A stretch of 64,000 bases of DNA. Source: JAWVFN01 sp963696625 (GTDB taxonomy: Bacteria; Actinomycetota; Thermoleophilia; Solirubrobacterales; 70-9). The stretch is taken from NCBI GenBank assembly GCA_963696625.1, contig CAVOKZ010000038.1, forward strand, positions 1 to 64,000, in the 5' to 3' direction. How positions within the stretch are numbered: position 1 is the first letter of the stretch; each line of letters opens with the position of its first letter. Below are positions 43,034 to 51,111 of this stretch, one piece after another. Under the pieces are notes generated by a model, which did not search any database, was not told where the DNA came from, and saw only the letters and a program-made list of their open reading frames with translations. The position numbers and the translations under genes are program-made.

Positions 43034-44185
43034 GTGCCAGGCGTCAACCTGAGGGCCGTGATAGTCGCGGTCCCGGAGCGGAAGCCCCAGGGCAATCGCC
43101 TCACTATCGCCGACGTCGCCGTCTTCTACGGCGAGCACACCGGAGGCATCCGCACCTACCTCCACGAGAAGGCCCGCTTCGCCGCCGAGACAGGCGCCTT
43201 TGAGCACCACATGATCGTCCCGGGGAGAGGGAGAAGCGAGGACGGCCGCCACGAGGTCCCGTCGGTGCAGCTGATCGCCGCCGGCGGTTGGCGGCTGCCC
43301 TGGGGGGTAGGGGCCGTGAAGACCGTGCTGCGGCGCATCCGGCCCGACGTCGTCGTCCTCCACGACCCGTTCTGGCGGCCGGCCGAGGTCGTCCCCGTCG
43401 CCCGCGCCGTCGGCGCCAGGGTGGTGGCCGCCCACCACGCCTCGGCCGCGCTCAACGCCGCCGGCATCCCCGGCCCCGACGGCCTCTACCTGCCGGTGCT
43501 GCGCCGCATCTACCGCAAGGCCTACGAGCATGTGGACGCGGTGATGTCGGTCGTCGACTCGCGGCCGTGCAGCGGCAGAGAGGCGGAGCTGCCGCTGCGC
43601 TTCGGGCTCCATCCGGCCTTCCGGCCGGGCCCGGCCGTGCGCGGCGACCGCGTCCTCTACGTCGGGCGGCTCGCCTGGGAGAAGGGAATCTTCACGCTGC
43701 TCGAGGCCGCCGCGCTCTCCGATGAGCAGTGGCCGCTGAAGATCGTCGGCGACGGCCCGGCGGCGAAGCAGGTCGGGAACAGGGTCAAGCGCCTCGGGCT
43801 CTCGGACCGGGTCGAGTTCGGCGAGTTCGTCGACTCGCGTTCCGAGCTCGCGCGGCTCTACCGCTCGGCCTCCTGCGTGGTCCAGCCCGGGCCGCACGAG
43901 ACCTTCGGGTTGGTCGCCTTCGAGGCGGCGGCGAGCGGCGCCCACGTCGTCACCTGCGACACCACCCCCGCGGCGGACGTCGTCGCGCCGCTCGCGCAGA
44001 CCTTCGCGCCCGAGGACCCGGACGACCTGCTCGCGGCGATCGGGCGCGCCCGGGCCACCGAGCCGGACTTCGCCTCGGCCGTAGCCCTCTCCGAGAACTA
44101 CACGTGGGAGCGGGTGTTCAGCGCCGAGCTCGAGGCAATGACGAGGCTGAGCGAGGAGGGAACGGCCTATCCCGCAGCCGGCTGA
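43034..44185 (+). CDS. family 4 glycosyltransferase
   Basis: 383 residues from GTG 43034. N-terminal domain with FYGEHTGGIRTYLHEKARF as the acceptor-side glycine loop, then VLYVGRLAWEKGIFTLLEAA, VGDGP and GPHETFGLVAFEAAASG, the E-x7-E nucleotide-sugar site of GT4. It should transfer a hexose from a nucleotide sugar to a lipid or polysaccharide. It is followed directly by a glycoside hydrolase in another frame that lacks its own start codon, so a fused product has to be considered. Confidence 0.9.
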   Translation: MPGVNLRAVIVAVPERKPQGNRLTIADVAVFYGEHTGGIRTYLHEKARFAAETGAFEHHMIVPGRGRSEDGRHEVPSVQLIAAGGWRLPWGVGAVKTVLRRIRPDVVVLHDPFWRPAEVVPVARAVGARVVAAHHASAALNAAGIPGPDGLYLPVLRRIYRKAYEHVDAVMSVVDSRPCSGREAELPLRFGLHPAFRPGPAVRGDRVLYVGRLAWEKGIFTLLEAAALSDEQWPLKIVGDGPAAKQVGNRVKRLGLSDRVEFGEFVDSRSELARLYRSASCVVQPGPHETFGLVAFEAAASGAHVVTCDTTPAADVVAPLAQTFAPEDPDDLLAAIGRARATEPDFASAVALSENYTWERVFSAELEAMTRLSEEGTAYPAAG

Positions 44186-44186
44186 G

Positions 44187-45539
44187 GCCCGGGTCGGCGC
44201 CCTGCGCGACCTGGCGCTCCGCACGCTCGCCGGAAGCTGGCGCGAGGGGCACCTCGCCGACGGCACCGCCTACGCCTTCACCTGTCCCTCGGGGTCGCGC
44301 TATCGCCACCAGTGGTACTGGGACTCGTGCTTTCACGCGATCGTCTGGCGCCACTTCGACGCCGGCCGGGCGCGTGAGGAGTTGCGGACCCTGGCCCGCT
44401 GCGTCACCGACGAGGGCCTGCTGCCGCACACGATCTTCTGGCACGACCACCCCGGCTGGCGGCGGGCGCCGTTATATGCCACCCGCTCGTGGCACGGGAC
44501 CCGGGCCACCGAGCACACCCAGACCCCGATCCTCGCCCTCGCCTGGGAGGCGGTCGCCGAGGCCTCGGGCGACGACCCGGGCTTTCGCGCCGAGGCGCTC
44601 GAGGTGCTCAAGCGCCACTACGACTGGCTCGACCGCGAGCGCGACCCCGACGGCGACGGCCTGATCTCGATCCTCTTCCCCGACGAGTCGGGGCTCGACG
44701 ACTCGCCCAAGTACGACTCGGTCTATGGCTGGATGCGCCACTATTGGCCCGGCTACTTCTGGCTGGTCGAGCGCTCGCGGCGGATGGGCTACGACTCGCG
44801 GGCGATCATCGCCCGCTACGACGAGCACGTCGAGGACGTCCTCGTCAACGTTCTCTACGCGCTCTCGCTGCGCGCACTATCCAGGCTTCTCGGACCGATC
44901 GCGGGCCAGACCTACGCGCGCCGGGCCGAGCGAACCGAGCAAGCGCTTCTCGAGCTCTGCTGGGACGAGCGGCGCGGCCTGTTCTGGGACCTCGCCGGGC
45001 GGGACCACCGGCGCCTCGAGGTGTCAACGTGGTCCTCGCTCGCGCCGCTGGCGCTGCCGGGCCTGCCCGAGGAGATCGGCCACCGGCTCGTCAGCGAGCA
45101 TCTGCTCGACTCCCGCCGCTATCTCGTGCCGTTCGGGATCCCTTCGGTCTCACGCGACGAGCCGCCGTTCCGCCCCGGGATGCACCTGCTCCGCTGCTGG
45201 CGCGGCCCATCCTGGGTCAACACCGCCTGGCTCCTGGTCCCAGCAATGCGCCGTCTGGGCTACGGGGCGGAAGGGGACCGGGTTGTCGAGTCGCTGCTGC
45301 GGGCCGTCGAACGACACGGCTTCCGCGAGTACTACAACCCGATCGACGGCAACGGCCTCGCCGCCCACGGCTTCGGCTGGTCGACGCTGCTTGTCGAGCT
45401 GCTTCCTGGCGCGGTCGACGCCGAGCACGGAGGCGGCGAGCGCCGCGTAAACGGCGACGCCGCCGAAGCTGGTCGCCGAGACGGCGATCCCAGCGGCGGC
45501 GGCGGTGCCCGCGTTCGCGGCCCCGAACACGGCGAGTAG
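44187..45539 (+). CDS. (alpha/alpha)6 glycoside hydrolase, GH63/mannosylglycerate hydrolase-like; start unclear
   Basis: The open frame begins after a stop at 44148-44150. Homology begins at once: ALRDLALRTLAG, then YRHQWYWDSCFHAIVWRHFD. Further motifs are LLPHTIFWHDHPGW, YDSVYGWMRHYWPGYFW, CWRGPSWVNTAWLL and FREYYNPIDGNGLAAHGFGWS, those of MGH/GH63 enzymes with catalytic acids in the DS and PxDG regions. No ATG, GTG or TTG exists in frame before 44382, which would lose the first motif. Candidates are a CTG at 44202, or a +1 shift from the upstream GT (fusion). The C-terminal 40 residues (from 45420) read over the opposite-strand gene. Confidence 0.75.
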   Translation, partial: ARVGALRDLALRTLAGSWREGHLADGTAYAFTCPSGSRYRHQWYWDSCFHAIVWRHFDAGRAREELRTLARCVTDEGLLPHTIFWHDHPGWRRAPLYATRSWHGTRATEHTQTPILALAWEAVAEASGDDPGFRAEALEVLKRHYDWLDRERDPDGDGLISILFPDESGLDDSPKYDSVYGWMRHYWPGYFWLVERSRRMGYDSRAIIARYDEHVEDVLVNVLYALSLRALSRLLGPIAGQTYARRAERTEQALLELCWDERRGLFWDLAGRDHRRLEVSTWSSLAPLALPGLPEEIGHRLVSEHLLDSRRYLVPFGIPSVSRDEPPFRPGMHLLRCWRGPSWVNTAWLLVPAMRRLGYGAEGDRVVESLLRAVERHGFREYYNPIDGNGLAAHGFGWSTLLVELLPGAVDAEHGGGERRVNGDAAEAGRRDGDPSGGGGARVRGPEHGE

Positions 45540-46280
45540 CGCCGCCGGGGTCGATCCCGGCCCGACCGGGAGCAGGCCGAAGACGCCGAGCGAGATGAAG
45601 GTGAAGGCGACGCCGGCGGGGCCGTGGGGGAGGCCGAAGCCGACGAGGATGATCCAGGCACGCAGCAGGCCGAGGCCGGTGACGACGACGAGCAGCGAGA
45701 ACATCGCCGCTCGCCGTCTGCGGTCGGTGAGCACGCGCAGGCCCGAGTCGGCGCGCTTGCGGGCGACGTGGCGCAGGCCGAGGAGCGTCGCCGCGCTGCC
45801 TGCGGCGACGAGCGGGGGCACCCACTGGGGCGCGAGCGGCAGGGTCCAGACCGCCACGGCCAGCGCGACTGCGGCGAGGCCGGCCTCGACCAGGAACACC
45901 GGGGCCTCGGCGACCATCAGCCGAGTGATGCCGGGCGCCTCCTGCGGCGCCAGGCGCTTTAGCGCCATCGCCCGCACCGGCGCGGTTCCGGCGCCCTGCA
46001 GCGCGCCGGCGATGAAACCGGCGCCGCCGGCGGCGTGCGAGGCGACACGGGGGAGCGGGCGCGCGGCCGCGGCGCTGCCGGCGAACCGCCATGCCTCGCA
46101 GCGGAAGAGCAGGGTCAGCGCGTGGACGGCGACCGCGGCGGCGAGGGCGCCCGGCGGGCAGCTGTGGAAGGCCGCAATCAGCTGTGGCCCGCGGGTCAAG
46201 ATCACGGCGCCGACGACGACGGTGACGACGATCGCGCCGATCGCGCCGAGCCCGATCTGGGTGCGGTGGCCGCGCTTCAC
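45150..46280 (-). CDS. flippase-like integral membrane protein (LPG-synthase TM/UPF0104 type), C-terminus extended
   Basis: About 376 residues from GTG 46278-46280. The membrane domain (about 9-285) has QGAGTAPVRAMALKRL, LRVLTDRRRRAAMF, GFGLPHGPAGVAF and GPGSTPAALLAVFGAANAG, the pattern of the aglD/LPG_synthase_TM family. It ends near ARKQLDKQ (about 45400). The frame then continues some 80 residues to 45150 wholly antisense to conserved glycoside hydrolase sequence, so the natural stop seems lost. It is tandem to a paralogue at 46277 (GTGA overlap). Confidence 0.75.
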   Translation of the reverse strand: MKRGHRTQIGLGAIGAIVVTVVVGAVILTRGPQLIAAFHSCPPGALAAAVAVHALTLLFRCEAWRFAGSAAAARPLPRVASHAAGGAGFIAGALQGAGTAPVRAMALKRLAPQEAPGITRLMVAEAPVFLVEAGLAAVALAVAVWTLPLAPQWVPPLVAAGSAATLLGLRHVARKRADSGLRVLTDRRRRAAMFSLLVVVTGLGLLRAWIILVGFGLPHGPAGVAFTFISLGVFGLLPVGPGSTPAALLAVFGAANAGTAAAAGIAVSATSFGGVAVYAALAASVLGVDRARKQLDKQRRPAEAVGGEAVAVDRVVVLAEAVSFDGPQQRLDNPVPFRPVAQTAHCWDQEPGGVDPGWAAPAAEQVHPGAERRLVA

Positions 46281-47200
46281 GGGGTGCCCGCCTCGAGCGC
46301 CGCGCGCGAGCCGCCGCCGCGGAGACTGAAGGCCGCGAGCGAGACCAGCCCGTAGATCGTGACCGCGATCAGCGTCGTCGCCGTCATCGCGACTCCAGCC
46401 GACGCCGCCTTCGTCGCGTCGATCGAGCCGAAGACCGCGAGCGCGGCGGCCGGGCTCGCGGTCGGGCCGATCGGCAGCGCACCCAGCACGCCGAGCGCGG
46501 CGAGGAAGAGGACGGTGCTCTCGAAGCCGTGGGGAAGCCCGAGGCCCGCGAGCACGGCCCACGAGCGGGTCAGCGCGAGTCCGCTCATGACGATCGCGAG
46601 GCCGGCGAGAGCGGGGCCGCGGCGGCGGTCGGCGAGCACGTGCAGACCCCGGGTCAGGCCGCGCTCGTGGAAGGTCTCGCGGGCGGCGAAGAGGCCGATC
46701 AGCAGCGCCAGGGCGCCGCCGAGCGACGCCGCCGGGACCCAGGACGGCACGTCGTTGCTTACCAGCCCGGCGACGAGCAGCAGGAAGCCCATCACCGTCC
46801 CCTCGAGCGCGAGCACCGGCGCGTCGGCGACGAGGACGAGCTCGAGCGGAGGCGACTGGTCCGGGGCCATCCGGCGCAGGGCCACGGCGCGAACCGGGAC
46901 CGTCGCGGCCTGCTGGATGATCCCGACGAGGAAGGCGAGGGCGTTGGCGGAGTGCGCCGCGGCCGCCGGGACCAGGTGGCGCTGCGCGGCACCGACCGAG
47001 AGCCGCCACGCCGTTCCGCGGCAGACGAGCCAGCCGAGCTGGGCGGCGGGGGCGAGCAGCGCCGCCCAAACCGGCACGCCCGCGAGCGAGTCGGCGACCT
47101 CGCCGCCGCGGAGAACGAACAGGATGGAGGCGACCAGAAGAAAGCCCGCTGCCGACCAAAGGGGAAGGCGTCGCATCCGGGTAGGTAGATTCCCCTGCAA
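46277..47200 (-). CDS. flippase-like integral membrane protein, paralogue of the next gene
   Basis: 307 residues. About eight membrane segments. IQQAATVPVRAVALRRMA, LHVLADRRRGPALAG, LGLPHGFESTVLF and GPTASPAAALAVFGSIDATKAA align with the gene at 45150, so the pair arose by duplication. Such proteins are related to the flippase part of lysyl-phosphatidylglycerol synthases and to AglD-like lipid handlers. It overlaps its paralogue by 4 bp. Start at 47200 reads MQGNLPTRMRRL; an ATG eight codons in is also possible. Confidence 0.82.
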   Translation of the reverse strand: MQGNLPTRMRRLPLWSAAGFLLVASILFVLRGGEVADSLAGVPVWAALLAPAAQLGWLVCRGTAWRLSVGAAQRHLVPAAAAHSANALAFLVGIIQQAATVPVRAVALRRMAPDQSPPLELVLVADAPVLALEGTVMGFLLLVAGLVSNDVPSWVPAASLGGALALLIGLFAARETFHERGLTRGLHVLADRRRGPALAGLAIVMSGLALTRSWAVLAGLGLPHGFESTVLFLAALGVLGALPIGPTASPAAALAVFGSIDATKAASAGVAMTATTLIAVTIYGLVSLAAFSLRGGGSRAALEAGTP

Positions 47201-47235
47201 ATCGCGGATCCAGGTGAACGACCGGTGAGCTTGAG

Positions 47236-47784
47236 GTGAAGAAGTGGTGGCTGGCCGCCGGGCTGCTGGCCGCGCTCGCGCTCGGGGTCGTCGCCTACCT
47301 CGTCGTCGATCCGTTCGGCGACGAATCGGATCCCACCGCCTCGCGCGGGTTGAGCGGCAGCGCCTGTCAGAAGCTCGCCGGGCTCGCCGGGGAGCTTGCC
47401 GACGAGGACATGAGCCCGGCCGCGTTCCTCGCCGCGCTGGGCAAGGACGGCGCCGGGATCAGAACCGGGCCGCGCGGATTCGGCGACCTCCTGCGGGGCG
47501 GCCGCAACCGGATCCGCGGCCGCGGCTTCCTCGCCCGCTACGACGACGGCAGCGACGGGCAGGTCCGCCACTTCTCGGGCATCGCCGTGGCGACGCTGCT
47601 CGCCACCGGCAACCCGACGCTGTGGATCTCACGTCACCTGCGAAACGACAAGCCGGGGTCGGCGGACGACAACCTCACCGAGCAGGGCGTCGAGTTCTCA
47701 ACGGCGGTTCTCAAGGGCGAGCTCGCACTCGAGGAAGCGGGCGATTGGATCCTCGCCCACCTCTGCCGCCGCAGCGGGTTGTAG
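47236..47784 (+). CDS. hypothetical exported or membrane-anchored protein
   Basis: 182 residues from GTG 47236 with a TTGAGG site. Lys-Lys-Trp-Trp then a hydrophobic segment (6-24) is a signal anchor without a clear cleavage site. The outer domain has RGRGFLARYDDGSDGQVRHFSG, WISRHLRNDKPGSADDNLTEQGVEF and a final LCRRSGL; two Cys (44 and 177) could pair. I do not recognise the family. It is divergent from the flippase-like pair, 35 bp away, and may work with them at the envelope. Confidence 0.6.
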   Translation: MKKWWLAAGLLAALALGVVAYLVVDPFGDESDPTASRGLSGSACQKLAGLAGELADEDMSPAAFLAALGKDGAGIRTGPRGFGDLLRGGRNRIRGRGFLARYDDGSDGQVRHFSGIAVATLLATGNPTLWISRHLRNDKPGSADDNLTEQGVEFSTAVLKGELALEEAGDWILAHLCRRSGL

Positions 47785-47847
47785 ATCACCGGGATCGTCT
47801 GACCCGCAGAAGGCACGGCGAGCTGCGAGAAGCGGAAGCGCTCGGTC

Positions 47848-47864
47848 ACCCCGAACGTCGGGGT
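47848..47864 (+). terminator. hairpin ACCCCGA-ACG-TCGGGGT
   Basis: Seven-base perfect stem with a three-base loop, 64 bp after the stop at 47784. Only a weak T-run follows, so terminator function is uncertain. Confidence 0.35.
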
Positions 47865-47881
47865 TCCGCCGGGCGGCTGGC

Positions 47882-47915
47882 CCTCGAGCCTGCCCTTGGG
47901 CGCCGGCGCTCGAGG
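47882..47915. other. inverted repeat CCTCGAGC / GCTCGAGG
   Basis: Eight-base perfect arms with an 18-base spacer, just before the palindromic element at 47930. It may form a second terminator-like structure. Confidence 0.3.
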
Positions 47916-47929
47916 TCGCAGAGAAGGCA

Positions 47930-48097
47930 CTAGTGGGCCGTCCCGAAACGTCGCACCCGAAACGGCGGCCCCAGATCACCGCCGGATCTGCGTCCTCGGT
48001 CGCCGAAATGGCGCTGCCATTCCGGCTCCCTGCGTCCTTGCCCGGCGGCGCCTGGGTCTCGCCGTTTCAGGCACGACGTTCCTGGACGACCCACTAG
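47930..48097 (-). mobile_element. 168-bp near-palindromic MITE-like element, copy 2
   Basis: Inverted relative to copy 1 at 29242 and identical to it by eye over all 168 bp. The end CTAG at 48094-48097 contains the stop codon (TAG, minus strand) of the SDR gene, exactly as copy 1 holds the stop of the hydrolase gene; in both cases the same end of the element faces the gene. No coding capacity. Complete identity suggests recent copying or gene conversion. Confidence 0.8.
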
Positions 48098-48873
48098 GGC
48101 GTCTGGGCCGGTTCGGCGGCCGGGAGCTGGGCGCCGGACATCGCGCGCTTGGCGCGGGCGCCGATCAGCCGGTCGAGCCAGCCGCGCGGCAGGTGGCGCA
48201 TGAAGAAGTAGCCGACGCCGCCCATACGGGTAGTCGCCAGGTCGCGCGCCGGACGGCCGAGAGCGGCGCGGACCAGCGTCGCCGCGGCGTCGGAGACGTC
48301 CTCGGCCGGGACCGCGCCCTCGAGGCTGACGCCATGGCCGGCGGCTGCCTCGTGGATCGGCGTGCGGATGTAGCCGGGGTAGACCGTCGTGACGGTGAGC
48401 TCGTCGCCGTGTTCGTGGCGGAGGCTGTCGGAGTAGGCGACGAGGCCGCGCTTGGCCATGCAGTAGGCGGTCGCGAGCGGGACCGCCATGTGGGCGAGGC
48501 CGGAGGAGACGTTGACGACGCGCCCGTGCGAGGCGCGCAGCGCGGGCATCGCGGCGCCCGTGACCCGCCACGGTCCCATCAGGTTGATGTCGATCACGGC
48601 CGCCGCCGATTCGTCGGGGCGGTTGCCGGCGCTCTGGATCAGCCCGATGCCGGCGTTGTTGATCAGGACGTCGAGGCCGCTGAGACGCTCGATCGCCTCG
48701 GCGACGGCGTCATCGACAGAAGCCTGGTCGCGGACGTCGCAGGCGATGATGTCGCGGGCGTCGTCGGCCGCGAGATCGAGCCCCACGACTCTCGCCCCCT
48801 TGGCCCGAAGCCTGTCGACGGTCGCCGAGCCGATCCCACCGGCGGCGCCGGTGATCAACACCCGGACGCTCAT
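48094..48873 (-). CDS. short-chain dehydrogenase/reductase
   Basis: 259 residues. VLITGAAGGIG (5-15) with NNAG (72-75), and Ser124, Tyr137 and Lys141 in the active site; Asp33 suggests NAD(H). The C-terminal SRRxLPRGWLDRLIGARA-like stretch (MRHLPRGWLDRLIG) is basic. ATG 48873 overlaps the BVMO stop by 4 bp (ATGA), so it is the second gene of a BVMO-SDR operon, a typical pair for alcohol to ketone to ester steps. Its TAG stop is contributed by the end of the palindromic element. Confidence 0.92.
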   Translation of the reverse strand: MSVRVLITGAAGGIGSATVDRLRAKGARVVGLDLAADDARDIIACDVRDQASVDDAVAEAIERLSGLDVLINNAGIGLIQSAGNRPDESAAAVIDINLMGPWRVTGAAMPALRASHGRVVNVSSGLAHMAVPLATAYCMAKRGLVAYSDSLRHEHGDELTVTTVYPGYIRTPIHEAAAGHGVSLEGAVPAEDVSDAAATLVRAALGRPARDLATTRMGGVGYFFMRHLPRGWLDRLIGARAKRAMSGAQLPAAEPAQTP

Positions 48874-50420
48874 GCGCCGGCCTCAACCCGTGTGTTCTGG
48901 TCCACCCCGCCGGAACCCTCCGCCGCCGCCCCCGGACGCGAAGCGGAGGAGGCGGCGGTTGATGTGACCCGCGTGATCTTGTAGTCGTGAAGGTCGAAGC
49001 GGGCCAGCCTCTGGTGGAGCTTGAAACTGAAGTCGGGCCACAGCGTGGTGTTGCGGCCGCTGGCGTCGCGGTACCAGCTGGCGCATTCGCCCTCCGCCCA
49101 GACAGTGCCCGCAAAGCCCTTCTGGAGCCTGGCGTTGTAGGAGTCTTGGACCTCGCGGCGCGGCTCGAGCGAGTCGATGCCGTTGTCGCGCATCTTTCGC
49201 AGGGCGTCGATCGCGTAGTCCGCCTGCGCCTCGGAGACGGCGACGACCGAGTTCGAGCCGAGGCCGGTGTTGGGGCCGAGCAGGAAGAACATGTTGGGGA
49301 AGCCGGCAACCGTGGTGCCCCGGTAGGCCTCCATCGAGCCGTGCCAGTGCTCGGCGAGTGAGCGGCCGTCGGCGCCCCGCACGTGCTCGGCGACCGGTGG
49401 GTCGGTGACGTGGAAGCCCGTGCCCCAGATGATCGCGTCGACCTCGCGCTCGACCCCCTCGTTGTCGACGATCGAGTGAGGGCGGATCTCGGCGATGCCG
49501 TCGGTGACGACCTCGGCGTTGTCGGCCGCGAGTGCCGGGTAGTAGGTGTTCGACATCAGCATCCGCTTGCAGCCGGGGACGAAATTCGGCGTGACCTTGC
49601 GGCGCAGCTCGGGATCCTTGATCTGGAAGTGGATGTGGGCGAGCGCGGCCTTGCGCATGATCTCGGCGAGCGGGCGGCGGATGAACATCACCGTCCGCGC
49701 CTCCCAGCTCCAGAAGATGAGATTCCGCACGGCTCGCTGGGCCGCCGGGAAGCGGCGGAAGACGGCGCGCTCGAGCCGGCTCAGCCTGCGGTCGTTGCGG
49801 CGGGTGATCCACGGCGGCGTGCGCTGGAAGAGGTGGAGCCGGCCGACCTTGGGCTGGATCTCGGGGACGAACTGGATCGCCGAGGCGCCGGTTCCGACGA
49901 CGGCGACCCGCTTACCCTCGAGGTCGAAGTCGTGGTCCCAGCCGGCGGAGTGGAAGCTGGCGCCCTCGAAGCTGTCGAGCCCGGGGATCTCGGGGATCGA
50001 GGGCTCCGAGAACGGCCCGGCGGCGGCGATCAGCACGCGGGCGACGACGGTGCCCTCGGAGGTATCGATCCGCCAACGCTGCTCGCCGGAGTCCCAGGCG
50101 GCGTCGGTCACAGTGCAGCCGAAGCGGATGTGCGGCGCGATGCCGTGCTCCTCGGCGACGCGGCGCAAATAGGAGAAGATCTCGGGCTGGGTCGAGAAGA
50201 CCGCCGACCAGGCCGGGTTGGGGGCGAAGGAGAGGGAGTAGACGTGGCTGGGCACGTCGCATGCGGCGCCCGGGTAGCTGTTGTCGCGCCAGGTGCCGCC
50301 GACTTCGGTGTCCTTCTCGAGGATGAGGAAGTCGTCCATGCCCTCGTCGAGTAGCCGCTTGGCCATCGCCAGGCCGCCGAAGCCTGCGCCGATGATCGCT
50401 ACGTCGGTTTGCTGCTCCAT
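48870..50420 (-). CDS. class B flavin monooxygenase (Baeyer-Villiger type)
   Basis: 516 residues. FAD motif GAGFGG (11-16), NADPH motif GTGAS (176-180) and the fingerprint FEGASFHSAGWD (151-162), FxGxxxHxxxW(P/D). It should oxygenate ketones to esters, or sulphides, using NADPH. The catalytic part ends near residue 480; the tail STAASSASRPGAAAEGSGG is the translated repeat shared with the hydrolase at 42025. The start ATG 50420 faces a TetR gene across a strong dyad operator, so expression is probably inducible. Confidence 0.93.
   Translation of the reverse strand: MEQQTDVAIIGAGFGGLAMAKRLLDEGMDDFLILEKDTEVGGTWRDNSYPGAACDVPSHVYSLSFAPNPAWSAVFSTQPEIFSYLRRVAEEHGIAPHIRFGCTVTDAAWDSGEQRWRIDTSEGTVVARVLIAAAGPFSEPSIPEIPGLDSFEGASFHSAGWDHDFDLEGKRVAVVGTGASAIQFVPEIQPKVGRLHLFQRTPPWITRRNDRRLSRLERAVFRRFPAAQRAVRNLIFWSWEARTVMFIRRPLAEIMRKAALAHIHFQIKDPELRRKVTPNFVPGCKRMLMSNTYYPALAADNAEVVTDGIAEIRPHSIVDNEGVEREVDAIIWGTGFHVTDPPVAEHVRGADGRSLAEHWHGSMEAYRGTTVAGFPNMFFLLGPNTGLGSNSVVAVSEAQADYAIDALRKMRDNGIDSLEPRREVQDSYNARLQKGFAGTVWAEGECASWYRDASGRNTTLWPDFSFKLHQRLARFDLHDYKITRVTSTAASSASRPGAAAEGSGGVDQNTRVEAGA
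48913..48963 (-). repeat. GC-rich palindromic repeat translated as protein tail, copy B
   Basis: On the minus strand it begins ATCAACCGCCGCCTCC and matches copy A at 42906 apart from one 3-bp indel and a few substitutions. It provides the C-terminal tail of the BVMO in the same frame as copy A does for the hydrolase. Confidence 0.75.
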
Positions 50421-50443
50421 CTGGGCCTCCTCGGTCGGTCATT

Positions 50444-50461
50444 AGTTACGATATTGTAACT
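50444..50461. promoter_or_regulatory. operator AGTTACGATATTGTAACT
   Basis: 18-bp palindrome with eight of nine pairs matching, midway between the divergent BVMO (start 50420) and TetR (start 50489) genes. AT-rich and well placed to block both promoters. This is the strongest TetR-type operator in the window. Confidence 0.65.
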
Positions 50462-50465
50462 TACA

Positions 50466-50484
50466 TAACTGTAGCATCGAGTTA
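50466..50484. promoter_or_regulatory. second dyad TAACT-N9-AGTTA
   Basis: Five-base arms (50466-50470 and 50480-50484) that repeat the GTTA half-site of the main operator and end just before the tetR start. Probably a second binding site. Confidence 0.4.
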
Positions 50485-50488
50485 CGCG

Positions 50489-51100
50489 ATGGCGCCGACA
50501 CAACGGAAATCCCCGAGGATGAGCGCCCCCGAGCGCCGCGAGCAGCTGCTCGATGTAACTCGTGACCTGGTCGCCGAGCGCGGCTTCCATGACGTCTCGA
50601 TCGATGCCGTGGCCAAGAGCGCCGGCATCACGCGCCCAGTCATCTACGGCCATTTCGGCGACCTCGAGGGGTTGCTCGATGCGCTGATTGGCCGCGAGGG
50701 CGAGCGCGCGATCACCCAACTCGCCACGGTGCTGCCGAACGAGATCCCTGCCGATGACCGCGTCGAGGCGCTGCTCACTGCGCTGCGCGGCTATCTCGAA
50801 GCCGTTCGCGAAGCGCCGATCACCTGGCAGCTCGTGCTGATGCCGCCGGAGGGTGCGCCCGAGGCGATGCGCGAGGCAATCGCTCAGGGACGCAGCGCGG
50901 TGGTCGCCCAGCTCGCCGTGGCGATGTCCTCGGGGTTTGGGCCCGGCCGCGAATCTCCCGACCCCGAGTTGACGGCCCGGTCGGTCTCCGAGTACGCCGA
51001 CGCGATGGCCCGCCTCGTCCTAACCGAGCCCGACAAGTACCCAGTCGACCGTATCGTCGCGCACACCCGTTGGCTGTTGGATCAAGCGACCAGCGCCTAG
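50489..51100 (+). CDS. TetR/AcrR-family transcriptional regulator
   Basis: 203 residues. Helix-turn-helix REQLLDVTRDLVAERGFHD, then VAKSAGITRPVIYGHFGD. The C-terminal domain is of the TetR_C_13-like type. It is divergent from the BVMO-SDR operon with two dyads between them, so it probably represses that operon and itself and is released by the BVMO substrate. An ATG 11 codons downstream (MSAPERREQ) could also start. Confidence 0.92.
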   Translation: MAPTQRKSPRMSAPERREQLLDVTRDLVAERGFHDVSIDAVAKSAGITRPVIYGHFGDLEGLLDALIGREGERAITQLATVLPNEIPADDRVEALLTALRGYLEAVREAPITWQLVLMPPEGAPEAMREAIAQGRSAVVAQLAVAMSSGFGPGRESPDPELTARSVSEYADAMARLVLTEPDKYPVDRIVAHTRWLLDQATSA

Positions 51101-51111
51101 CGACCAGCGAC

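Noticed and set aside
29242..48097. Composite transposon or genomic island bounded by the two palindromic elements
   Set aside because: No transposase or integrase, base use like the flanks, and ordinary chromosomal genes between them; the inverted pair alone does not show transfer.
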